Assembly: GCA_002437905.1 (NCBI GenBank)
Contig: DJRT01000019.1
Coordinates: forward strand, 24,284 to 88,283
From: Ruminococcaceae bacterium UBA6353
GTDB taxonomy: Bacteria; Bacillota; Clostridia; Oscillospirales; Acutalibacteraceae
Length of the DNA stretch: 64,000 nt
Direction: 5' to 3'
Shown: positions 32,496 through 40,599 of the stretch, in pieces
Position numbering within the stretch: position 1 is the stretch's first letter
Layout: each line of letters opens with the position of its first letter
The notes under the pieces: generated by a model
Databases searched by the model: none
Told to the model about the DNA's origin: nothing
What the model saw: the letters and a program-made list of their open reading frames with translations, nothing else
Position numbers and translations under genes: made by a program

Positions 32496-33232
32496 ACCGC
32501 TATTATTACGATCTGCATATCCATTCCTGCCTTTCTCCCTGCGCCGATAACGGCAACACCCCGCACGATCTGGTGGGCATGGGGGTGCTGGCGGGGCTGC
32601 AGATCATGGCACTGACCGATCATAATACCTGCCGCAACTGTCCGGCCTTTTGCCGGGCGGCGGAGGCGCAGGGGATCATTCCCGTGCCGGGGATGGAGCT
32701 GACAACGGCGGAGGATGTGCACATGGTGTGCCTGTTTCCTTCGCTGGAGGCGGCGCTGGCCTTTGACGCTGCGGTGGATACCCGCCGGGTGCGGGTACGC
32801 AACCGGCCGGAGATCTTTGGCGAACAGCGGATACTGGATGAAAATGATGTGCTGCTGGGCACCGAGCCGGATCTGCTGTCCAATGCCACCACCATCCCGG
32901 TGGAGGAGAGCGTGCCGCTGGCGGCCGCCTATGGCGGTGTGTGCTACCCGGCACATATCGACCGGGAATCAAACGGCATCATTGCCGTGCTGGGGACGCT
33001 GCCGGAAAGCCCGCGCTTTTCCTGCGCCGAGCTGCATGACGGCACCCGCGAAACGGCGCTGCGCGCTGCGCATCCGGCCCTGGCCGACCTGCCGCTGCTG
33101 GTTGGCTCGGACGCCCACTGCCTGTGGGATATCCGGGACGCGGAGTGGGCGCTGGAGCTGGCGGCATCGCCGGAGGAGCCGGCGGCTGTGCGCAGCGAAC
33201 TGATCCGGTGGCTGCGCGGCGAACGGGGGTAA
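32492..33232 (+). CDS. PHP-domain phosphoesterase in the hydrogenase operon
   Basis: 246 residues with PHP metal-binding motifs: YDLHIHSCLSPCADN, ALTDHNTCRNC, GMELTTAEDVHMVC, CYPAHIDRESNG and LLVGSDAHCLWDI. It resembles the PHP proteins that accompany HydS-type genes in Clostridia; no substrate is established. The protein has extra cysteines near the active site (SPCADN, NTCRNC). Start ATG overlaps the previous gene; the next gene follows after 4 bp. It shows only superfamily-level similarity to the PHP protein at 19643. Confidence 0.85.
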   Translation: MNRYYYDLHIHSCLSPCADNGNTPHDLVGMGVLAGLQIMALTDHNTCRNCPAFCRAAEAQGIIPVPGMELTTAEDVHMVCLFPSLEAALAFDAAVDTRRVRVRNRPEIFGEQRILDENDVLLGTEPDLLSNATTIPVEESVPLAAAYGGVCYPAHIDRESNGIIAVLGTLPESPRFSCAELHDGTRETALRAAHPALADLPLLVGSDAHCLWDIRDAEWALELAASPEEPAAVRSELIRWLRGERG

Positions 33233-33236
33233 ACAC

Positions 33237-33800
33237 ATGAAAGAGCTGTCGCTGAACATGCTGGACATTGCGGAAAATTCCGTGCGGGCGGGCGCTGCGC
33301 TGACGCAGTTGCTGCTGACCGAAACGGCCGATACCCGCACACTGGAGATCCGCGATGACGGCTGCGGCATGGACGCCGAAACGGTACGGCGGGTCACCGA
33401 CCCGTTTTACACCACCCGTACCACCCGCCGGGTGGGGATGGGGCTGCCGCTGCTGCGGCTTGCAGCAGAGCAGACCGGCGGCACGCTGACGGTGGTCTCC
33501 CGGCCGGCGGCCGAATATCCGCAGGCACACGGCACCACGGTGACGGCGGTGTTCCACACCGACCATATCGACTGTGTCCCCCTGGGGGACGTGGCAGAAA
33601 CGCTGCTTACCCTCATCCAGGGACATCCGGAAACGGATTTCCTGTTCCGGCATATCCGCCCCGGCCTTCCGCCGGTGGAGCTGGATACCCGCCGGCTGCG
33701 GGCGGTGCTGGAGGATGTGCCGCTGAACAGCTATGAGGTGCTGCAATGGATCCGGGAGGATCTGGAGGAGCAGTATGCCGCCGCTCCGGCAGGCGAATAG
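33237..33800 (+). CDS. Histidine-kinase-like ATPase, second copy
   Basis: 187 residues. GHKL ATPase core: LDIAENSVRAGA (N box), IRDDGCGMDAETV (G1), DPFYTTRTTRRVGMGLPLL (F and G2 boxes). It lacks a dimerisation/phosphoacceptor domain and any membrane segment. The C-terminal 60 residues (from DCVPLGDVAETL) form an extra domain. This is the histidine-kinase-type ATPase, different from the RsbW-like copy at 30414. A second ATPase beside a sensory hydrogenase suggests a signalling cascade, but no response regulator is in the operon. Confidence 0.82.
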   Translation: MKELSLNMLDIAENSVRAGAALTQLLLTETADTRTLEIRDDGCGMDAETVRRVTDPFYTTRTTRRVGMGLPLLRLAAEQTGGTLTVVSRPAAEYPQAHGTTVTAVFHTDHIDCVPLGDVAETLLTLIQGHPETDFLFRHIRPGLPPVELDTRRLRAVLEDVPLNSYEVLQWIREDLEEQYAAAPAGE

Positions 33801-33873
33801 ACCGCTTTCTTTATTCCATTCAGGAAACAACAATTCCGTTAAGCATAAAATTCCAACAGAAAGGACGATCCCA

Positions 33874-34245
33874 ATGAAATCATTAGCAGAACTCCAGGCC
33901 ATCAAAGAGAGAATGCAGAGCAAGGTAGCGCTGCGGGCCGATAACGGTGAGCGTCGCGTGGTGGTCGGTATGGCCACCTGCGGTATTGCTGCCGGCGCCC
34001 GTCCGGTGCTCAATGCCTTTGTCGAGCAGGTCAATGAGGCCGGCCTGGCCGCCAGCGTTACGGTCACCCAGACCGGCTGCATCGGCCTGTGCCAGTACGA
34101 GCCGATCGTGGAGGTGCTGGAGGCCGGCAAGGAGAAGGTCACCTATGTGAAGATGACCCCCGATAAAGTCAGCCGCGTGATTGAGGAGCACCTCAAGGGC
34201 GGCAAGCCGGTGACGGAATTCACCATCGCCAACGAAAAAGCATAA
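33874..34245 (+). CDS. Small thioredoxin-like [2Fe-2S] ferredoxin of the hydrogenase operon
   Basis: 123 residues. A helical N-terminus (KSLAELQAIKERMQ) precedes a thioredoxin-like ferredoxin fold with MATCGIAAGARPVL (C36) and TGCIGLC (C69, C73). Only three cysteines are in the usual places. Such proteins lie directly upstream of hydB in many Clostridia and probably pass electrons to or from the flavin subunit. AAAGGA precedes the ATG. The intergenic stretch before it (73 bp) is the longest in the operon but shows no terminator. Confidence 0.85.
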   Translation: MKSLAELQAIKERMQSKVALRADNGERRVVVGMATCGIAAGARPVLNAFVEQVNEAGLAASVTVTQTGCIGLCQYEPIVEVLEAGKEKVTYVKMTPDKVSRVIEEHLKGGKPVTEFTIANEKA

Positions 34246-34264
34246 AAAGAGGAGGATAATTCGT

Positions 34265-36082
34265 ATGATTCGCGCTCATGTACTGATCTGCGGCGGTACC
34301 GGTTGTACCTCCTCAGGCAGCAAATCCATCCAGCAGGCCTTTGCCGAGAATATCGAGGCGTGCGGCCTGCAGGACGAGATCAAGATCGTACAGACCGGCT
34401 GCTTTGGTCTGTGCGCTCTCGGCCCGGTGGTGATCGTGCACCCCGACGGCACCTTCTACAGCAGCGTTAAGGTGGAGGATGTGGCGGAGATCGTCTCCGA
34501 GCACCTGCTCAAGGGTCGCATCGTGGAGCGGCTGGTGTACAATGATACCGGCTCTGATGAGCAGCCGGAGGGCAATGTGTCCCTCAATGATACCGCCTTC
34601 TACCGCACGCAGAACCGCGTGGTGCTGCGCAACTGCGGCGTCATCAACCCCGAAAACATTGACGAGTACATCGCCCGTGACGGCTATGCTGCACTGGGCA
34701 AGGTGCTGACCGAGATGACCCCGGAGGATGTCATCAAGGTGATCACCGATTCCGGCCTGCGCGGCCGCGGCGGCGGCGGATTCCCCACCGGCCGCAAGTG
34801 GGCGCTGTGCGCCCCCAACAAGGCGCCGCAGAAATATGTGGTGTGCAACGCGGATGAGGGCGACCCCGGCGCGTTCATGGACCGCTCCGTGCTGGAGGGC
34901 GACCCGAACAGCATCATCGAGGCGATGGCCATTGCCGGCTACGCCATCGGCGCCACCGAGGGCTATGTGTATGTGCGTGCCGAGTACCCCATCGCCGTGG
35001 CGCGCCTGCAGATCGCCATTGACCAGGCCCGCGAGTATGGCCTGCTGGGCAAGGACATCTTCGGCTCCGGCTTTGATTTCGACCTGCATATCCGTCTGGG
35101 CGCCGGCGCCTTTGTGTGCGGCGAGGAGACCGCGCTGATGACCTCCATCGAGGGCAACCGCGGTGAGCCCCGTCCGCGTCCGCCGTATCCGGCGGTGAAG
35201 GGCCTGTATGGCTGCCCGACCGTGGAAAACAATGTGGAGACCTTTGCCAATGTGCCGCAGATCATCCTGCGCGGCGCTGAGTGGTTCGCCTCCATGGGCA
35301 CCGAGAAGTCCAAGGGCACCAAGGTGTTCGCCCTGGGCGGCAAGATCAAGCACACCGGCCTGGTGGAGATCCCCATGGGCACCACCCTGCGGGAGATCAT
35401 TGAGGATATCGGCGGCGGCATCCCGAACGGCAAGAAGTTCAAGGCTGCGCAGACCGGCGGCCCCTCCGGCGGCTGTATCCCGGCCTCCCTCATTGATACC
35501 CCGGTGGATTACGATAACCTGATCGCCATCGGCTGTATGATGGGCTCCGGCGGCCTGATCGTCATGGACGAGGACACCTGCATGGTGGATATGGCGAAAT
35601 TCTTCCTCGAATTCACCGTGGATGAGTCCTGCGGTAAGTGCACCCCCTGCCGTGTCGGCACCAAGCGTCTGCTGGAGAAGCTGAACAAGATCACCGACGG
35701 CAAGGGCACACTGGAGGATATTGACGAGCTGGAGCAGCTGTGCTACTACATCAAGCAGAATTCGCTGTGCGGCCTCGGCCAGACGGCGCCCAACCCGGTG
35801 CTGTCCACCCTGAAATTCTTCCGCGATGAGTATGTGGCCCATGTGGTGGATAAGAAGTGCCCGGCGGGCGTCTGCAAGCACCTGCTCACCTTCACCATTG
35901 ATCAGGACAAGTGCATCGGCTGCGGTATGTGTGCGCGTAACTGCCCGGTGGAGACCATCCACAAGACGGATTATGTTGCCCCCGGCCACAAGCTTGCCAG
36001 CTACGAGATCGACCCGGCGAAGTGCGTGAAGTGCGGCGTCTGTATGTCGAACTGTAAGTTTAAGGCTATCAGCAAGCAGTAA
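34265..36082 (+). CDS. hydB: Flavin/NADH-binding beta subunit of trimeric [FeFe]-hydrogenase
   Basis: 605 residues, NuoF-like. Order of parts: thioredoxin-like [2Fe-2S] domain (Cys 9, 14, 46, 50), NADH/FMN domain (GLRGRGGGGFPTGRKW, NADEGDPGAFMDRSVLEGDP), SLBB domain, [4Fe-4S] motif SCGKCTPCRVGT, and a C-terminal two-cluster ferredoxin (CIGCGMCARNCP, CVKCGVCMSNC). It takes electrons from NADH, possibly with ferredoxin by flavin-based bifurcation as in Thermotoga HydABC, and passes them to HydA. GGAGG before ATG; 19 bp after the preceding gene, 18 bp before hydA. Confidence 0.95.
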   Translation: MIRAHVLICGGTGCTSSGSKSIQQAFAENIEACGLQDEIKIVQTGCFGLCALGPVVIVHPDGTFYSSVKVEDVAEIVSEHLLKGRIVERLVYNDTGSDEQPEGNVSLNDTAFYRTQNRVVLRNCGVINPENIDEYIARDGYAALGKVLTEMTPEDVIKVITDSGLRGRGGGGFPTGRKWALCAPNKAPQKYVVCNADEGDPGAFMDRSVLEGDPNSIIEAMAIAGYAIGATEGYVYVRAEYPIAVARLQIAIDQAREYGLLGKDIFGSGFDFDLHIRLGAGAFVCGEETALMTSIEGNRGEPRPRPPYPAVKGLYGCPTVENNVETFANVPQIILRGAEWFASMGTEKSKGTKVFALGGKIKHTGLVEIPMGTTLREIIEDIGGGIPNGKKFKAAQTGGPSGGCIPASLIDTPVDYDNLIAIGCMMGSGGLIVMDEDTCMVDMAKFFLEFTVDESCGKCTPCRVGTKRLLEKLNKITDGKGTLEDIDELEQLCYYIKQNSLCGLGQTAPNPVLSTLKFFRDEYVAHVVDKKCPAGVCKHLLTFTIDQDKCIGCGMCARNCPVETIHKTDYVAPGHKLASYEIDPAKCVKCGVCMSNCKFKAISKQ

Positions 36083-36100
36083 GAAAGGAGTGTGGATAAG

Positions 36101-37852
36101 ATGGATATGGTTAATGTAAAAATCAACGGTATCGCGGTCAGCGTGCCGAAGGGCTCCACCATCCTGGAGGCAGCCCGCTATGCCGGCGTGGAGATCCCCA
36201 CTCTGTGCTTTCTGAAAGAGATCAATGAGATCGGCGCCTGCCGTATCTGTGTGGTTGAGGCCAGCGAGGGCGGCCGTCCGGCGCGCCTGGTTACCGCCTG
36301 TGTGTATCCCGTCAGCGAGGGCATGGAGGTGACCACCAACAGCAAGAAGGTGCAGCAGAACCGCCGCATCACGCTGGAGCTGATCCTTTCCACCCATGAG
36401 AAGAAGTGCCTCTCCTGCGTGCGTTCCACCAATTGTGAGCTGCAGAAGATGTGCCGTGACTATGGTGTGGAGGACAGCGGCCAGTATGATGGCTTCCGCC
36501 CGCACTATGAGGAGGATACCTCTGCCCCGCACCTGATCCGCGATAATAACAAGTGCATCCTGTGCCGCCGCTGCGTGGCTGCCTGCCGCCAGCAGTTTGT
36601 CTCCGTCATCGGCGCCAACGACCGCGGCCTGGATACCCACATTGCCTGCGCATTTGAAAAGCCGCTGGACGAGACGCCCTGCGTTTCCTGCGGCCAGTGC
36701 ATCACCCACTGCCCGACCGGCGCCCTGCGTGAGCGGGACGATACCGCCAAGGTGTGGGAGGCACTGAACGATCCGGAGAAGATCGTGATTGTGCAGACCG
36801 CCCCGGCCGTGCGTGCCGCGCTGGGCGAGGAATTCGGCATGCCGATCGGCACCAATGTGGAAGGCAAGATGGTTGCCGCGCTGCGCCGTCTGGGCTTCGA
36901 TAAGGTGTTCGATACCGACTGTGCCGCGGACTTCACCATCGTGGAGGAGGCCAATGAGCTGGTTGACCGCGTGAAGAACGGCGGCGTGCTGCCGATGATC
37001 ACCTCCTGCTCCCCCGGCTGGGTGAAGTTCTGCGAGATGTATTATCCGGAGCAGATCGGCAACCTGTCCTCCTGCAAGTCCCCCCAGAGCATGATGGGTG
37101 GCCTGCTGAAGACCTACTACGCAGAGACGAACGGCATCGACCCCGAAAAGATCGTGTCTGTTTCCGTGATGCCCTGCACCGCCAAGAAGTTTGAAGTGGC
37201 CCGTGAGGAGCTGAGCGAGAACGGGCTGGCGGATGTGGATATCACCATCACCACCCGTGAGCTGGCGCGCATGATCGACCGCGCCGGCATCCGGTTCCCG
37301 TACCTCGGCGATGAGGAATTTGACGAGCTGCTGGGTGTGGATACCGGCGCAGCGGTCATCTTCGGCGCCACCGGCGGCGTGATGGAGGCGGCGCTGCGCA
37401 CCGCCAACGATTGGTTGACCGGCAAGGACAACGCCTCTGTGGAATTCCATGAGGTGCGCGGCACCCAGGGGCTCAAGGAGGCCACCTACAATGTGGGCGG
37501 CGTGGAGATCAAGGTGGCCGTGGCCAGCGGCATTGCCAATGCCAACTATGTAATGCAGCAGATCAAGGACGGCACCGCTCCCTGGACCTTTGTGGAGATC
37601 ATGTGCTGCCCCGGCGGCTGCGTGACCGGCGGCGGCCAGCCCATCCAGCCGGCCAGCGTGCTGAACACCATGGATCTCAAGGCCATGCGTGCCAAGGCGC
37701 TGTATGACCAGGATGCGGCCATGCCGATGCGCAAGTCTCATGATAATCCCACCGTGAAGGCGGTGTACAAGGAGTATCTGGGCGAGATTGGCGGCCACAA
37801 GGCGCATGAGATCCTGCACACCCACTATGTCGGCCGTCCGCGTTTCCGCTGA
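36101..37852 (+). CDS. hydA: Catalytic alpha subunit of [FeFe]-hydrogenase
   Basis: 583 residues. Plant-type [2Fe-2S] (Cys 36, 47, 50, 67), His-Cys [4Fe-4S] (HEKKCLSC...NC, residues 99-112), two-cluster ferredoxin (CILCRRCVAAC; CVSCGQCITHCP), then the H-cluster domain: L1 TSCSPGW (301-307), L2 MPCTAKK (from 357), L3 MCCPGGCVTGGGQP (501-514). It reduces protons to H2. The second cysteine of the usual L1 TSCCP is Ser304. The end (HTHYVGRPRF) is typical. ATG at 36101 has AAGGAG 10 nt upstream. Last gene of the operon, followed by a terminator. The maturases HydE, HydF and HydG are not in the window. Confidence 0.95.
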   Translation: MDMVNVKINGIAVSVPKGSTILEAARYAGVEIPTLCFLKEINEIGACRICVVEASEGGRPARLVTACVYPVSEGMEVTTNSKKVQQNRRITLELILSTHEKKCLSCVRSTNCELQKMCRDYGVEDSGQYDGFRPHYEEDTSAPHLIRDNNKCILCRRCVAACRQQFVSVIGANDRGLDTHIACAFEKPLDETPCVSCGQCITHCPTGALRERDDTAKVWEALNDPEKIVIVQTAPAVRAALGEEFGMPIGTNVEGKMVAALRRLGFDKVFDTDCAADFTIVEEANELVDRVKNGGVLPMITSCSPGWVKFCEMYYPEQIGNLSSCKSPQSMMGGLLKTYYAETNGIDPEKIVSVSVMPCTAKKFEVAREELSENGLADVDITITTRELARMIDRAGIRFPYLGDEEFDELLGVDTGAAVIFGATGGVMEAALRTANDWLTGKDNASVEFHEVRGTQGLKEATYNVGGVEIKVAVASGIANANYVMQQIKDGTAPWTFVEIMCCPGGCVTGGGQPIQPASVLNTMDLKAMRAKALYDQDAAMPMRKSHDNPTVKAVYKEYLGEIGGHKAHEILHTHYVGRPRFR

Positions 37853-37898
37853 TGGGTCGCACAGCATAGACTTTTGATAATTCCCCTTGCATAGAGAC

Positions 37899-37947
37899 CA
37901 AAGCGGGCGCCGTGGGATATCCACGGCGCCCGCTTGGTGTCTTTTTG
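37899..37947 (+). terminator. Hydrogenase operon terminator
   Basis: CCAAGCGGGCGCCGTGG-type hairpin: AAGCGGGCGCCGTGG and CCACGGCGCCCGCTT pair over 15 bp around GATAT, followed by TGTCTTTTT. Confidence 0.88.
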
Positions 37948-38032
37948 GCCGTTTCCGGCGTGTTTACGCGCGGAACACTCCGTGATAATGCCGAAAAAAT
38001 GTAAATTTTTTTTGTACTTTACCACAAAGTTA

Positions 38033-38118
38033 TTGCTTTTATTGGCAAAATGTCGTATCATAAACTCGTTGCGAAAGTTCTGCGGCGGTCTGTCTCCCGC
38101 AGACCGCCACTAAAAATA
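38033..38118 (+). promoter_or_regulatory. pckA promoter and structured leader
   Basis: TTGCTT (38033-38038) and TATCAT (38056-38061) have a 17-bp spacer. The leader then holds a hairpin, GGCGGTCTG and CAGACCGCC (about 38091-38118), without a T-run, ending 24 bp before the start codon. Confidence 0.55.
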
Positions 38119-38141
38119 TCAAAGAAAGAGGTTGTTGCATT

Positions 38142-39746
38142 ATGGCAGAAATTGATCTGAAGCAGTACGGCATCACGGGTACTACCGAGATCGTACACAA
38201 TCCCTCCTATGAGGAGCTGTTCAAGGAGGAGACCAAGCCGGGCCTCGTCGGTTATGAGAAGGGACAGGTCAGCGAGCTGGGCGCTGTCAATGTGATGACC
38301 GGCATCTATACCGGCCGCTCCCCCAAGGATAAGTATATCGTGGTGGACGATAACTCCAAGGACACCGTGTGGTGGACCTCGGACGAGTACAAGAACGATA
38401 ACCACCCCATGACCGAGGAAACCTGGGCTGCGGTGAAGGACATTGCCCGCAAGGAGCTGTGCAACAAGCGCCTGTTTGTGGTGGATGCATTCTGCGGCGC
38501 CAACAAGGATACCCGGATGGCTATCCGCTTCATCGTGGAGGTGGCCTGGCAGGCGCACTTCGTTACCAATATGTTTATCAAGCCCACCGAGGAAGAGCTG
38601 AAGGACTTCAAGCCCGACTTTGTGGTGTACAATGCCTCCAAGGCGAAGGTGGAGAATTATCAGGCGCTGGGCCTCAATTCCGAGACCTGCGTGGCTTTCA
38701 ACATCACCAGCCGTGAGCAGGTGATCATCAACACCTGGTACGGCGGTGAGATGAAGAAGGGTATGTTCTCCATGATGAACTACTACCTGCCGCTCAAGGG
38801 CATGGCCTCCATGCACTGCTCGGCCAATACCGATATGAACGGCGAGAACACCGCCATCTTCTTCGGCCTCTCCGGCACCGGCAAGACCACCCTTTCCACC
38901 GATCCCAAGCGTCTGCTCATCGGTGATGACGAGCACGGCTGGGATGATAACGGCGTGTTCAACTTTGAGGGCGGCTGCTATGCCAAGGTGATCAATCTGG
39001 ATAAGGAGTCCGAGCCGGATATCTACAACGCCATCAAGCGCAATGCGCTGCTGGAGAATGTAACGGTGGATGAGAACGGCAAGATCGACTTTGACGACAA
39101 GAGCGTGACGGAGAACACCCGCGTGTCCTACCCGATCGACCACATCCAGAACATCGTGCGGCCGATCTCCTCTGCCCCCGCAGCCAAGAATGTGATCTTC
39201 CTGTCGGCGGATGCGTTCGGCGTACTGCCGCCGGTGTCCATCCTGACGCCGGAGCAGACCAAGTATTACTTCCTGTCCGGCTTCACGGCCAAGCTGGCCG
39301 GCACCGAGCGCGGCATCACCGAGCCGACCCCGACCTTCTCCGCTTGCTTTGGTCAGGCGTTCCTGGAGCTGCATCCGACCAAGTATGCTGAGGAGCTGGT
39401 CAAGAAGATGGAAAAGAGCGGCGCCAAGGCGTATCTGGTCAATACCGGCTGGAACGGCACCGGCAAGCGCATCTCCATCAAGGATACCCGTGGCATCATC
39501 GACGCGATCCTCAGCGGTGCGATCCTGACCGCGCCGACCAAGAAGATCCCGCACTTCGATTTCGAGGTGCCGACCGAGCTGCCGGGTGTGGATCCCGCGA
39601 TCCTCGATCCTCGCGACACCTACGCCGATGTGGCCGAGTGGGAGAAGAAGGCACAGGATCTGGCCGCCCGCTTTATCAAGAACTTCGTCAAGTACGAGGG
39701 CAATGAGGCAGGCAAGGCGCTGGTTGCGGCCGGCCCCAAGGCCTGA
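38142..39746 (+). CDS. pckA: Phosphoenolpyruvate carboxykinase (ATP)
   Basis: Interconverts oxaloacetate and PEP with ATP/ADP; in fermenting anaerobes it often runs towards oxaloacetate. 534 residues, standard length. Key motifs: YTGRSPKDKYIV, MTWYGGEMKKGMFS-type segment (NTWYGGEMKKGMFSMMNYYL), the P-loop FGLSGTGKTTLS near residue 245, DDEHGWDD, FEGGCYAK and the C-terminal NTGWNGTGKR. GAGG lies 10 nt before the ATG. Strongly biased codon use indicates high expression. Monocistronic. Confidence 0.97.
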   Translation: MAEIDLKQYGITGTTEIVHNPSYEELFKEETKPGLVGYEKGQVSELGAVNVMTGIYTGRSPKDKYIVVDDNSKDTVWWTSDEYKNDNHPMTEETWAAVKDIARKELCNKRLFVVDAFCGANKDTRMAIRFIVEVAWQAHFVTNMFIKPTEEELKDFKPDFVVYNASKAKVENYQALGLNSETCVAFNITSREQVIINTWYGGEMKKGMFSMMNYYLPLKGMASMHCSANTDMNGENTAIFFGLSGTGKTTLSTDPKRLLIGDDEHGWDDNGVFNFEGGCYAKVINLDKESEPDIYNAIKRNALLENVTVDENGKIDFDDKSVTENTRVSYPIDHIQNIVRPISSAPAAKNVIFLSADAFGVLPPVSILTPEQTKYYFLSGFTAKLAGTERGITEPTPTFSACFGQAFLELHPTKYAEELVKKMEKSGAKAYLVNTGWNGTGKRISIKDTRGIIDAILSGAILTAPTKKIPHFDFEVPTELPGVDPAILDPRDTYADVAEWEKKAQDLAARFIKNFVKYEGNEAGKALVAAGPKA

Positions 39747-39774
39747 TGGCGTAAAGCGGTATTCTGAATAAAGT

Positions 39775-39819
39775 AAAAAAGCGTCCCCAACGGAAAAATC
39801 CGTCGGGGACGCTTTTTTT
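39775..39819 (+). terminator. pckA terminator
   Basis: AGCGTCCCC and GGGGACGCT arms (with ACGG/CCGT continuation) around AAAAAT, flanked by A- and T-runs of at least six. Confidence 0.93.
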
Positions 39820-39822
39820 GCT

Positions 39823-39997
39823 TTTGCGGCAGAGAACCGAGCGGCTGGCTGGCATTGTCGCCTGCCGGGGCATATCCCTGTCCGCAGCTGCGTAGATATG
39901 TAAAAGGGTGCCGGCCAAGCCCAGCCGGGCCGAAAGCGGGGGTGTTTTCGCAGCCAATAGCACGGTGTTTTCATTTCTGCAGTGCGAACCGGCTAAG
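39823..39997. other. Intergenic region after pckA without a recognisable gene
   Basis: About 175 bp between the pckA terminator and the first tandem repeat. Open frames cross it but carry no ribosome site or family resemblance. I see nothing functional here. Confidence 0.4.
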
Positions 39998-40257
39998 GAG
40001 AATGGGCGAGAGGCCCATTCTCCAGGGCGCACAGCAGAAATGAAAATTTTGTACAGACATATGGTGCGCCCACGATATGAAGAAGCTAATGAGAATGGGC
40101 GAGAGGCCCATTCTCCAGGGCGCACGGCAGAAACGAAAATTTTGTACAGAGAGATGGTGCGCCCCCCGATACGAACCGGCTAATGAGAATGGGCAAAAGC
40201 CCATTCTCCAGGGCGCACAGCAGAAACAAAAATATTATATACACTTTGTGTGCGCCC
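39998..40257. repeat. Three tandem copies of a doubly palindromic ~93-bp repeat
   Basis: Copies begin at 39998, 40091 and 40185 (period 93-94). Each has hairpin A, GAGAATGGGC-gaga-GCCCATTCTC, then an outer pair GGGCGCAC ... GTGCGCCC enclosing about 27 bp of AT-rich sequence (GAAAATTTTGTACAGA in copies 1 and 2). The third copy differs in the hairpin-A loop (aaaa) and the AT core and ends 2 bp before the feoAB -35 box. Both strands are open across the repeats, but the frames look non-coding. Confidence 0.93.
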
Positions 40258-40259
40258 GG

Positions 40260-40288
40260 TTGACAGTCCCGGTCGAAAAAACTATAAT
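40260..40288 (+). promoter_or_regulatory. feoAB promoter
   Basis: TTGACA (40260-40265), 17-bp spacer, TATAAT (40283-40288): full sigma-A consensus. Confidence 0.95.
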
Positions 40289-40298
40289 AACAGAGAAA

Positions 40299-40312
40299 AG
40301 TTAGTGTAGCCT
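40299..40312 (+). promoter_or_regulatory. Putative iron-regulator site at feoAB
   Basis: AGTTAGTGTAGCCT starts 11 bp after the -10 and spans the first transcribed bases, so a repressor bound here would block the very strong promoter. The same 14-mer is in the hydrogenase promoter (29426). The extended TTAGTGTAGCCTTACTT resembles DtxR/IdeR-family boxes. Confidence 0.65.
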
Positions 40313-40350
40313 TACTTTTGAAAATCCACACCAAAAAGGAGAACAAGCGG

Positions 40351-40599
40351 ATGGGAAAAACCTTGGCACAATGCCCAATCGGCGGACAGGCCGTTATCCG
40401 GACGGTGGGGGGCGCTGGCGCACTGCGCTGCCGGCTGCTGGATATGGGGCTGATCCCCGGCACACGGATAGAGGTGATCAAGGCCGCCCCGATGGGGGAT
40501 CCCATCCAGATCCGCCTGCGCGGATATGAGCTGACCCTGCGGCTGGACGATGCCCGGCTGATCGGAATTGCTGGCACGGAGGAGGCGGAAAAGGCATGA
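40351..40599 (+). CDS. feoA: Ferrous iron transport protein FeoA
   Basis: 82-residue SH3-like cytoplasmic protein that assists FeoB. Motifs: GGQAVIRTVGG, RLLDMGLIPGTRIEVI, GDPIQIRLRGYELTLR and a final AR..I segment. AAGGAG lies 9 nt before the ATG. Overlaps feoB by 4 bp. The high-strength promoter with an operator-like element suggests iron repression. Confidence 0.93.
   Translation: MGKTLAQCPIGGQAVIRTVGGAGALRCRLLDMGLIPGTRIEVIKAAPMGDPIQIRLRGYELTLRLDDARLIGIAGTEEAEKA

Noticed and set aside
34313..37924. A 1203-codon open frame on the minus strand across hydB and hydA
   Set aside because: It is antisense to two clearly assigned hydrogenase genes, is His/Gly/Ala-rich and matches no family; it reflects GC-rich third positions.
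39998..40257. CRISPR array
   Set aside because: Three copies are nearly identical throughout, with no unique spacers and no cas genes.
39908..40304. Short open frames on both strands through the tandem repeats (for example peptides with ENGREAHSPGRTAE)
   Set aside because: The peptides only mirror the DNA repeat, lack ribosome sites and start inside hairpins; the repeat is better seen as a DNA/RNA structure.
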